Assembly: GCF_027568395.1 (NCBI RefSeq)
Contig: NZ_JANKZL010000005.1
Coordinates: 248,001-312,000 of the forward strand
Direction of reading: 5' to 3'
Length of the DNA: 64,000 nt
Origin: Aminobacter sp. HY435
Lineage (GTDB): Bacteria > Pseudomonadota > Alphaproteobacteria > Rhizobiales > Rhizobiaceae
The notes beneath the pieces were generated by a model. The model was given only the letters and a program-made list of their open reading frames with translations. It had not been told where the DNA came from and searched no databases. The position numbers and the translations under genes were made by a program. The first letter of the stretch is position 1; every line of letters begins with the position of its first letter. Shown one piece after another: positions 18,917 to 25,805 of the stretch.

Positions 18917-19684
18917 ATGTCGATCGAAAACTCGTTTCGCCTTGATGGCGGCGTGGCCATCGTAACCGGCGCGGCGGCAGGAATAGGCCGCGGCATCGCC
19001 GAGACCTTTGCCAATGCAGGCGCATCCATCGTCGTCACCGACCTCAAGAAGGAGGGCGCGGATGACGTCGCAACCGCCATCAACAAGGCCGGCGGCAAGG
19101 CGATCGGCCTCGAATGCAACGTCACCGACGAAAGGCATCGCGAGGTGGTGATCGACGCCGCGCTGAAGAATTTCGGCAAAATCACGGTGTTGGTCAACAA
19201 TGCCGGCGGCGGTGGCCCGAAGCCATTCGACATGCCGATGAGCGACTTCGAATGGGCCTTCAACCTCAACCTGTTTTCGCTGTTCCGGCTGACCCAGCTG
19301 GCGGCTCCGCATATCCACAAGGCCGGCGGCGGCGCGGTGCTCAACATCTCGTCCATGGCCGGCGAGAACAAGAATGTCCGCATGGCCTCCTACGGCTCGT
19401 CGAAGGCGGCGGTGAACCACCTGACGCGCAACATCGCCTTCGATCTTGGCCCGATGGGCATTCGCGTCAACGCCATCGCCCCCGGTGCGATCAAGACGCA
19501 TGCGCTGTCGACCGTGCTTACCCCGGAGGTCGAAAAGGCGATGCTCAGGCACACGCCGCTTGGCCGGCTCGGCGAGGCGCAGGACATCGCCAATGCCGCG
19601 CTGTTCCTTTGCTCGCCGGCAGCGTCGTGGGTCAGCGGCCAGATCCTCACCGTGTCCGGCGGTGGTGTCCAGGAACTCGACTGA
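18917..19684 (+). CDS. hdhA: 7-alpha-hydroxysteroid dehydrogenase-like SDR
   Basis: A 255-residue classical short-chain dehydrogenase, the same length as E. coli HdhA. NAD(P) site TGAAAGIGRG, NNAG motif, and catalytic Ser plus YGSSK are all present. Two stretches are almost the same as I remember in E. coli 7-alpha-HSDH: NNAGGGGPKPFDMPM and WVSGQILTVSGGGVQEL. The family oxidises the 7-alpha hydroxyl of bile acids such as cholate using NAD. The frame is open upstream, but ATG 18917 with GCGGAGCAAG before it gives the family N-terminus. Its natural substrate in a soil or plant bacterium may be another hydroxysteroid or alcohol. It is followed by a broken SDR gene. Confidence 0.85.
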   Translation: MSIENSFRLDGGVAIVTGAAAGIGRGIAETFANAGASIVVTDLKKEGADDVATAINKAGGKAIGLECNVTDERHREVVIDAALKNFGKITVLVNNAGGGGPKPFDMPMSDFEWAFNLNLFSLFRLTQLAAPHIHKAGGGAVLNISSMAGENKNVRMASYGSSKAAVNHLTRNIAFDLGPMGIRVNAIAPGAIKTHALSTVLTPEVEKAMLRHTPLGRLGEAQDIANAALFLCSPAASWVSGQILTVSGGGVQELD

Positions 19685-19735
19685 GCGCGAGGCACGTTCC
19701 AAGCGCCTGGTGGTGTTCCAGCTCGGAGAATGGCC

Positions 19736-20003
19736 ATGTCCAACGACGCCCTCGCAGTTCCGCATGGACGGACACAACGTCATCATCACTGGCGGTGCCC
19801 GGCGCCGCATTGCCAAGACGCTCTCGGGGACCGGCGCCAAGGTGATGATCGCGAACCTGAACGGTGAGATGGCGGTGGAAACCGCAGCGGGTATCCAGCA
19901 GGAAACCGGCAACGAGTGCCACGGCATGACGTGCGACGTGACCTCGCTCACCGGCATCCAGTCCGTGGTCGATGGGACGGCCAATGCCTTCGGCGGCATT
20001 TCC
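19736..20003 (+). pseudogene. decayed, truncated SDR gene
   Basis: An intact ribosome site (GGAGA) and ATG at 19736 read MSNDALAVP and then lose frame. The SDR sequence resumes one frame over at 19764 as MDGHNVIITGGARR and runs through DVTSLTGIQSVVDG to ANAFGGI, where an NNAG motif should follow but does not. The glycine-rich nucleotide motif is also shortened (GGARRRIAKT instead of a GxxxGxG pattern). Similarity ends near 20003, and the glutaminase gene occupies the opposite strand soon after. Frameshift, small deletion and 3' truncation together make it a pseudogene. Confidence 0.7.
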
Positions 20004-20056
20004 GTCGCCGAGGTGGAAGCCGGCAATCCAGGTGATGCGCCCGCGCGGCGGGATGA

Positions 20057-21001
20057 TCAGCTACGGGGTCGATAGAGGTTGCGGCCGAGCGACTTGGCGA
20101 CAGCGGTGACGGCCGCCATTCCACGCACGCTGTTGCCGGCCGGGTCGAGCGGCGGCGAGAACGAGGCGATGGCGAGTTCGCCCGGGACGACCGCGAGGAT
20201 GCCGCCGCCGACACCGCTCTTGCCGGGAAGCCCGACGGTGAAGGCCCAGTCGCCCGACGCCGTGTAGAGGCCTTCCATGGTCATTTCCGCCAGGATGGGC
20301 GCGGTCTTGTCGTCACCGATCACTCGCTCGCCGGTCACCGGATTGACGCCGCCATTGGCAAGCGTGGCGCCCATCGTGGCGAGGTCGGCGGCCGAGACCA
20401 GCGTCGAGCACTGGCGCGTGTAGACGTCGACGGCCCGCATCGGATCGCTGTAGCAGGAGCCGGAGCTGTAGAGCAGCCAGGCGATGGCGCGGTTGTGGAA
20501 GTTGGTCGTCTGCTCGGACGTGTTGACGTCGTTGGAGAGTGCAATCTTGCGGCCGGCAAAGCGGCTCTGGCAGTCGAGGATGGCCGCCCAGCAGGCTTCT
20601 GCGTCCTTGCCTGGCACCAGGCTGGCGGTGGCGATGGCGCCGGCGTTGACCAGCGGCGAAAGCGGCTTGCCGCCATGCAGTTCGAGCGCCATCACCGAAT
20701 TGAATGGCAGCCCGGTGGGATCCGCGCCGACCTTTTCCCGCAGGGCGTTGGGGCCGATCTGGTCGATGACCAGCGCCAGCGTGAAGACCTTGGAGATGGA
20801 CTCGATGGCGAACTGGTAGTCGGCGTCGCCTGTCTTGAAGACGCGGCCGTCGGCGGTGACGACGGCGATGCCGAACAGGTTGGACGGCACGGATGCGAGG
20901 AACGGAATGTAGTCGGCGTTCTTGCCGCCGGTGGCGGCAAGGCCGGCCTTTTGGCCCGCCTCGAGCGCGGTCTTGATGGCTTCGGGGAGAGGTGCGGTCA
21001 T
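20057..21001 (-). CDS. glsA: glutaminase
   Basis: Serine-dependent beta-lactamase-like glutaminase of 314 residues, converting glutamine to glutamate and ammonia. Family motifs: ESISKVFTLALV (the nucleophilic SxxK), NAGAIATASL, LSNDVNTSEQTTNFHNRAIAW, YTRQCSTLVSAADLATMGATLANGG and VGLPGKSGVGGGI. ATG 21001 has CAGGAG upstream and gives the usual N-terminus; the longer frame to 21187 lies inside the antiporter gene. It lies 58 bases downstream of the Glu/GABA antiporter gene on the same strand. In other bacteria this pair supports glutamine-dependent acid resistance, where the ammonia released consumes protons. Confidence 0.95.
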   Translation of the reverse strand: MTAPLPEAIKTALEAGQKAGLAATGGKNADYIPFLASVPSNLFGIAVVTADGRVFKTGDADYQFAIESISKVFTLALVIDQIGPNALREKVGADPTGLPFNSVMALELHGGKPLSPLVNAGAIATASLVPGKDAEACWAAILDCQSRFAGRKIALSNDVNTSEQTTNFHNRAIAWLLYSSGSCYSDPMRAVDVYTRQCSTLVSAADLATMGATLANGGVNPVTGERVIGDDKTAPILAEMTMEGLYTASGDWAFTVGLPGKSGVGGGILAVVPGELAIASFSPPLDPAGNSVRGMAAVTAVAKSLGRNLYRPRS

Positions 21002-21059
21002 CGAAGGAAACTCCTGAAGCGGTGCCGGACAGTGTCTTGTCCAGCGTTCTTGAATGAGC

Positions 21060-22604
21060 TCAGTGGCTGGCCGAGGCAGCCGGAGCGGTTGCTTCGCTGC
21101 CCGGCATGCGGCCTTCCTTTTCCCAGTTGAACGGCTCGAAATCCTCGGAGCCTTCCCTGGTCTTCCAGTGCATCTTGCGCACGGCATAGATGATCAGCGG
21201 GATGGCGACGAAGGCGGCGTTTCCGGCGATCAGGATCCAGATGTAGGTGCTGGGGCTGCCGACCGAGATCTGCGACGGCGGAACGAAGCTCAGTACGAAT
21301 GCGATGAGCGAACCGACAAGGCCGACGCCGGCGAAGAGCCACATGCCGAATGAGCCGAAGGGCACCTTGTAGGGGCGTGGCGTGTTCGGTTCGCTGTAGC
21401 GCAGGTGGATGGCCGCGGCGAACATCAGCAGGTACATGATCAGGTACAGCGTCACCGTGAGCTGGCTCAGGATCTGATAGGCGGCCTGCACCGACGGCAG
21501 CACCACGAACATGATCGCAAGGAACGTCACGATCAGGCCCTGGATGATCAGGATGTGGCTGGGGGCGCCATTCTTGTTGAGCTTCTGGAAGAACGGCGGC
21601 AGGTAGCCGGCACGGCCGACGACCACCAGGGCGCTCGACGGGCCGGCAACCCAGACGGTGACGCTGCCGAGCACGCCAAAGGCGAGCGCCAGGGCCATGA
21701 CAGGCGCGAGCCAGCCGACGCCGAAGGCGGCGAAGAAGTCGTCATAGGTGATCAGGAGGCTCTGCACGAGATTGATCTGGCTGGATGGGATGATGGCGGC
21801 GATGGCGAGCGTGCCGAGCACGAAGATCGCAACCGTTGCGACCGACGACAAAAGGATCGCGAGCGGATAGTTCCGCGACGGGTTGTCGATGTCCTTGACG
21901 TGGATCGCGTTCATTTCCATGCCGGCGTAGAACAGGAAGATGCCGGCGGCGAGCACGAGGTTGTTGAAGTTGGTGAAGTCGGGGACGAGGTCGCCCCAGG
22001 CGAGGGTGAGCTCGATGTGCCTGCCCGAGAAATAATACAGGAAGCCGAGAATGATCAGGATGGCTGCCGGGATGATGGTGCCGACGATGCCGCCCCACTT
22101 GGCGATGGCCGACGCAGATTTCAGGCCGCGCAGCGCAATGAAGGTGGCTGCCCAATAGACCGCCAGCACGATCGCGATGGTGTAGAATTTGTTGGCCGCC
22201 AGCGCTGAGTCCCAGGTGTGGTTCGGTCCCATGAAGGCAAGCGCCACGGCCCCGAATGTGAGCACCGTCGGGAACCAGATCGTCGATTCGACCCACACCA
22301 GGAAGATCGCCAGGAAACCCCAGCGCGGCCCGAAGGATTCGCCGACCCAGCGGAACACGCCGCCCTTCTGCGGCCAGCCGGTTGCCAATTCCGCGGCGAC
22401 GATCGAAACCGGGATCAGGAAAAAGATGGCTGCGAAGATGTAGTAGAAGACGGACGTCAGTCCGTAAGTCGCCTCCGACGGGAGGCCGCGCAGGCTTACT
22501 ACGGCGGTGATGTTCATCACCGCCAAGGTCATCACGCTGAGTGTTGCCTTTTGTGCGACTGGCATCTTGCGCGCCGCCGCACCGGTGTCTTGTGTTGCTG
22601 ACAT
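21060..22604 (-). CDS. gadC: glutamate:GABA antiporter-like APC permease
   Basis: 514-residue amino-acid permease of about 12 helices. Near the start are NITAVVSLRGLPSEATYGL and FFLIPVSIVAAELATGW, followed by GGVFRWVGESFGPRWG, all characteristic of the GadC/YbaT group. The hydrophilic C-terminal tail after KMHWKTREG could be the pH plug seen in GadC. ATG 22604 has GGAGGG immediately upstream; the ATG at 22616 overlaps that site. It sits with glsA and next to a remnant that may be gadB. It could exchange glutamine or glutamate for glutamate, GABA or ammonia-linked substrates; the sequence alone does not decide. Confidence 0.85.
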   Translation of the reverse strand: MSATQDTGAAARKMPVAQKATLSVMTLAVMNITAVVSLRGLPSEATYGLTSVFYYIFAAIFFLIPVSIVAAELATGWPQKGGVFRWVGESFGPRWGFLAIFLVWVESTIWFPTVLTFGAVALAFMGPNHTWDSALAANKFYTIAIVLAVYWAATFIALRGLKSASAIAKWGGIVGTIIPAAILIILGFLYYFSGRHIELTLAWGDLVPDFTNFNNLVLAAGIFLFYAGMEMNAIHVKDIDNPSRNYPLAILLSSVATVAIFVLGTLAIAAIIPSSQINLVQSLLITYDDFFAAFGVGWLAPVMALALAFGVLGSVTVWVAGPSSALVVVGRAGYLPPFFQKLNKNGAPSHILIIQGLIVTFLAIMFVVLPSVQAAYQILSQLTVTLYLIMYLLMFAAAIHLRYSEPNTPRPYKVPFGSFGMWLFAGVGLVGSLIAFVLSFVPPSQISVGSPSTYIWILIAGNAAFVAIPLIIYAVRKMHWKTREGSEDFEPFNWEKEGRMPGSEATAPAASASH

Positions 22605-22638
22605 CGAACCCTCCATGAAGCCCGGTTTTTAGGGGAGG

Positions 22639-22663
22639 GTCGCCATGCCCTGCGCATGGCGAC
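22639..22663. repeat. 10-bp perfect hairpin upstream of the antiporter gene
   Basis: GTCGCCATGC and GCATGGCGAC flank a 5-base loop, forming a strong stem in the leader of the antiporter gene and just after the chimeric pseudogene (minus strand). No T tract follows on either strand, so it is not a standard intrinsic terminator. It could be a leader structure or a processing site. Confidence 0.5.
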
Positions 22664-22671
22664 GCCAATGC

Positions 22672-23067
22672 TCAGGTGTGGTGGAAGCCTTCCGATTGCT
22701 TGATGTCGGACGGCGGGAAGGATGCGTTCGCCGCCTTGACGTCGCGGCGTAGCCGATTGGACCGCTCGTGGAGCATGTGGCCAAGTTTGGCCTGCGCCGA
22801 GGCCAACCCCACTGCGTCGCCGAACGTGCGCCCGGTCACGCCGGCTTCGACGGCGACGCCGGCCGCCTCATGACACGGAATGCAGGGCCGCGAGGGTTTT
22901 GCCGGCCAATCGCCCGGGGGGGCCTGCGGGTACGCATGGGATAGGCCGCAGTCCCTGACCTCGACGGGGATCTCGTCGGGGCGTGACCGCGGGATGGGAA
23001 CTTCCTCGATTTGCGGCGGCTTGCCGAAGTCGTGGACTATTGCTGCCTTCATCGTCGCTTTCGCCAT
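22672..23067 (-). pseudogene. chimeric remnant: alcohol dehydrogenase N-terminus joined to a possible GadB C-terminus
   Basis: The 131-residue frame begins like a zinc alcohol dehydrogenase of the AdhP type (MKAAIVHDFGKPPQIEEVPI, GDWPAKPSRPCIPCHE). The catalytic-zinc Cys-His motif is destroyed (CGLSHAYPQ where CGVCHTDL is expected), and the structural zinc and Rossmann parts are missing. After about residue 75 the sequence changes character and ends RDVKAANASFPP...SEGFHHT, which resembles the C-terminal tail of bacterial glutamate decarboxylases. It lies directly upstream of gadC. I read it as a deletion joint between an adh gene and gadB. The ADH part is fairly secure and the GadB part is tentative. 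Confidence 0.5.
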
Positions 23068-23510
23068 GAAAGGTCTTCGTCCCTACGCAATACACAGTGC
23101 GTGTCGGTCCCATGGGCTAGCCGCGGATCGTGCAACTCGCCGCTGCTCGATAGCGATGGCGCTTGGGCACGGAAGCTGTACTCTCGCTGGGAACTAGAGC
23201 GCACTTGTCCTGGTTCAAGGACCGGTTTGCCGCAGCCATTTGCATGCTGTCGTCGGCGGCGACGAATACCTGGACGGCAACAGGATATGTTCTGGGGAAG
23301 GGGCGAAGTGGCCGAGACGGCTGCGGCATCGAAGGATGCGTCGCCATGCGCAGGTCGCCATCTGCAGTGACTGGGGCCAGTTCGCGGAAGTGCCGGTCTG
23401 CGCCGCGGTCCGCATGATCTCGCGGACGGCACGGGCCGCGATGCGGCGCGACAGGCGTCCGGCGACGGCATGGCTTTTGTTGCGTGGCCTGCCGCCGGTC
23501 GTGCAGCGGA
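23068..23510. other. gap without a recognisable gene
   Basis: These 443 bases between the chimeric pseudogene and the 128-residue hypothetical gene contain only open frames of biased, low-information composition with no ribosome sites or family motifs. Given the pseudogene next door, this may be decayed coding DNA. Confidence 0.4.
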
Positions 23511-23897
23511 TCAGGGCTTCTGCACCCGCGCCACCTGATAGGTGCTCATGTTCGCACCGCTGCCGATCGAAACATACTCGCCGGTCACGAAGCGCTCCTC
23601 GCCCATGCGGAAGCCGATCTCGTCGTCGCTGTCGCCTTCGGCGTAGTCAAAGTACCATTGCCCGCCGGGTTTGCGGCGCAGCAGGCCGATGTGATCGGTT
23701 TCGTCATGTGCGAACTTGCGAACGCGGCAGAGCTGCTTGTGGGTCTTCCATTCCGCCGGGTCCAGGCGGCCCGATTCGTCGAGCGGAACCAACAGATCGT
23801 AGCCTGCGTTGCGCTCGCCTTCGGGATGTCCCTTGCCCCTGGCGAGCAACAGGCGGACGTTGCGGAAATTGGGCGTCAGGTCGTTCAAGGTTGTCAT
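23511..23897 (-). CDS. conserved-looking hypothetical protein
   Basis: 128 residues, soluble, no signal peptide. It is rich in charged residues with recognisable blocks (LLLARGKGHPEG, GYDLLVPLDESGRLDPAEW, RRKPGGQWYFDYAEG, GEYVSIGSG) that suggest a compact beta domain. An open frame runs to 24062, but ATG 23897 gives the sensible start. The gene diverges from the universal stress protein. The FNR-type box lies almost midway (82 bases from this ATG), so it may be co-regulated by oxygen. Function unknown. Confidence 0.7.
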   Translation of the reverse strand: MTTLNDLTPNFRNVRLLLARGKGHPEGERNAGYDLLVPLDESGRLDPAEWKTHKQLCRVRKFAHDETDHIGLLRRKPGGQWYFDYAEGDSDDEIGFRMGEERFVTGEYVSIGSGANMSTYQVARVQKP

Positions 23898-23978
23898 GCC
23901 TTGGCCCCTTTCTTGGACATCGCGTGTGACCCAGGGCGGCCACATATGGGTAACTAGGGCGGTCCCTGCCTCTTGACC

Positions 23979-23992
23979 TTGATCTAGCTCAA
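23979..23992. promoter_or_regulatory. FNR/FixK box between divergent genes
   Basis: TTGATCTAGCTCAA has the perfect TTGA-N6-TCAA core of the FNR/FixK family. A TAGATT hexamer at 24015-24020 lies 32 bases centre to centre from it. That is the geometry of a class II activated promoter (activator at -41.5, -10 element about -9.5) and puts the start of transcription near 24027, about 50 bases before the stress-protein ATG. The box could also serve the minus-strand gene starting at 23897. Confidence 0.75.
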
Positions 23993-24075
23993 TGGTCGGC
24001 ATGCCGATCCGCGCTAGATTGGGTGAGATTGCCCCGTTCGTGGCGGCAAAATGCGACCTCACAGGAGCATCTTCA

Positions 24076-24912
24076 ATGAAACAGCAATTCTTTCTACCGC
24101 TGGCGACCTATCCTGAGGCCAATTCCGAAGCGGTTGCCGTCAATGCGATGGCGATTGCTGCCCAGCTTGGCGGCCGACTGCGTGCGACGGCGTTCAATCC
24201 CGATATTCCCCAGGTTTCCAATGCCCTGTCGAAGCTGCTGCTCGACACCCCGCAGATGATCCGCGATGCCGAGGCGACCAGCCGCAAGCGCGGCAAGGAC
24301 CTGCTTGCGGCGGTGGAGGCCGAAGCTGCGAAAGCCAAGGTCGAGGTCGAGGTTTCCGAAATGTCGGTGCCATTGGCGGCCATCGGCGAGGCGGCCTGCG
24401 ACCAGGCGCGCTACTTCGACATGGCGCTGCTTGGCTGGGAATCCGGCAATGACACGGCGCGCATGTTGGCCGAAGCCGTGGTGTTCGGCTCGGGGCGCCC
24501 GGCGCTCATCTTGCCCGGCGCAGCGAACGTGCCGGCCATCGGCCATGTCGCCATCGCCTGGGACGGCAGTCGGGTCGCCGCCCGCGCTGTCGCCGATGCG
24601 CGCCCGTTCCTGCAAAAGGCATCGCGGGTCTCGGTGATAACGGTCGTCAACGAAAAGAAGCTCCGCGACACCAACGCGGCCGAGAAACTGGCCAAGGTGC
24701 TGACGGCGGGCGGGGTTGAAGCCCGGGCGGTGTTTGTCGAGCTGCGCGACTCGACGATCGGAGAGACGCTGCAGGAAACCGCGAAGACGGTCGGTGCCGA
24801 TCTGCTGGTGATGGGCGGCTACGGCCATTCCCGCGTGCGCGACTTCGTGCTTGGTGGCGCGACCGCGGGCGTTCTCGGCGAATTGCGCCTGTCGGTGCTT
24901 TTGTCGCACTGA
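24076..24912 (+). CDS. tandem-domain universal stress protein
   Basis: 278 residues made of two UspA-like alpha/beta domains (about 1-150 and 155-278). The second carries the nucleotide-binding pattern VMGGYGHSRVRDFVLGG. ATG 24076 is chosen because AGGAG lies 8 bases upstream; the open frame extends to 23992 across the FNR box. In rhizobia and related bacteria such proteins are commonly induced under low oxygen by FNR/FixK-type regulators, which fits the box here. Cytoplasmic; precise function unknown. Confidence 0.9.
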   Translation: MKQQFFLPLATYPEANSEAVAVNAMAIAAQLGGRLRATAFNPDIPQVSNALSKLLLDTPQMIRDAEATSRKRGKDLLAAVEAEAAKAKVEVEVSEMSVPLAAIGEAACDQARYFDMALLGWESGNDTARMLAEAVVFGSGRPALILPGAANVPAIGHVAIAWDGSRVAARAVADARPFLQKASRVSVITVVNEKKLRDTNAAEKLAKVLTAGGVEARAVFVELRDSTIGETLQETAKTVGADLLVMGGYGHSRVRDFVLGGATAGVLGELRLSVLLSH

Positions 24913-25038
24913 CATCCACAAGCGGCTGGAGAAAATCGTCTACGGCGGCTTGCAATTCCCAAACTCAGCGGCTAGTTAGCGCCAATCGCCCCGGTCGACC
25001 TGACCGAGGCGTGTTGGCCGTTCCTAGCGGCCTGTCGC

Positions 25039-25115
25039 GCGCCCGTAGCTCAGCTGGATAGAGCACCAGACTACGAATCTGGGGGTCAGAGGTTCGAATC
25101 CTTTCGGGCGCGCCA
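25039..25115 (+). tRNA. tRNA-Arg (anticodon ACG)
   Basis: 77 bases fold as a full cloverleaf. The acceptor arm GCGCCCG pairs with CGGGCGC, followed by discriminator G and an encoded CCA. The anticodon stem CCAGA/TCTGG encloses loop CTACGAA with ACG at 25073-25075, and the T-loop GGTTCGAATC is standard. ACG (inosine at the wobble position) reads CGU, CGC and CGA. No integrase or repeated 3' end was seen nearby, so there is no sign of an integrated element here. Confidence 0.97.
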
Positions 25116-25235
25116 AAGATTTTGTTCGGCACATGCACTGGCTGAACAGGGGCGGTCGCCCTGGCGGACACTCCGCCGTTTGTCCTTGCCGCTCCGTTTG
25201 CGAAGTCTTTCAGGGCCGCATGGTCCTGGCTGTGC

Positions 25236-25805
25236 CTATTGATGCTTCGAACGCGCTGTTTGTGCCGCTTCTGATTGCACCGCTTCCGGCGTGGCGACGG
25301 CTATGGCGAACAGCCGCCATTGCCCGGCCGCGACCTGGAAGGCGAGATCGAATCTGATCTGCTGTGGTTGCGTCGGAAAAAAGCCATTGAGGTGCAGCAA
25401 CCCGTTCTGGTCGAGTGCAGGCGCCTCGGTGAATTGCGGTGCCAGAAGCGCAACGCCGTAGAGATCGAAATTGCGATGCCTCAGGTCGGAGAAATTCTGC
25501 CCGAGATCGGCGGCCGTGTTGTTGGCCTGGAAGTCGGGCGCGGCAAGATCGTGCAGCACCGTGTAATTGCCGGATCGATTGGCGTCGTTGAGCGTGAGCA
25601 GGGTCGAGCGGATCAGATAGAGCGCCTGCTCCAGCGAGACGGGCAAGGCGGGCGCCAGGCGAGGTGCCTTTGGCGAAGGCGTGGGCGCGGTTGCTGGCAA
25701 CCTCTCCTGAGCCCTGGTGCTGCCGGGAGCAAAGGGCGCGAGCAATAGCAGAGCGACGAGAATGCGGCTGATCGGTCGCGCAAGGTTTCCAGCGGTCGCC
25801 GTCAC
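25236..25805 (-). CDS. exported hypothetical protein coupled to the adhesin gene
   Basis: About 189 residues with a signal peptide (ISRILVALLLLAPFAPGSTRAQ), a Pro/Ala-rich linker and a C-terminal domain of about 125 residues (SLEQALYLIRSTLLTLNDANRSG, LHDLAAPDFQ, FDLAFQVAAGQWRLFAIAVA). That domain has the helix-strand pattern of an NTF2/SnoaL-like fold. The GTG at 25805 overlaps the adhesin stop by 4 bases (GTGA); a TTG one codon earlier is the alternative. Tight coupling suggests it helps secretion, folding or function of the adhesin in the periplasm, which is inference from position. Confidence 0.7.
   Translation of the reverse strand: MTATAGNLARPISRILVALLLLAPFAPGSTRAQERLPATAPTPSPKAPRLAPALPVSLEQALYLIRSTLLTLNDANRSGNYTVLHDLAAPDFQANNTAADLGQNFSDLRHRNFDLYGVALLAPQFTEAPALDQNGLLHLNGFFPTQPQQIRFDLAFQVAAGQWRLFAIAVATPEAVQSEAAQTARSKHQ

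Noticed and set aside
25039-25115. tRNA-Arg as attachment site of an integrated element
   Set aside because: No integrase gene and no repeated copy of the tRNA 3' end found within the window.
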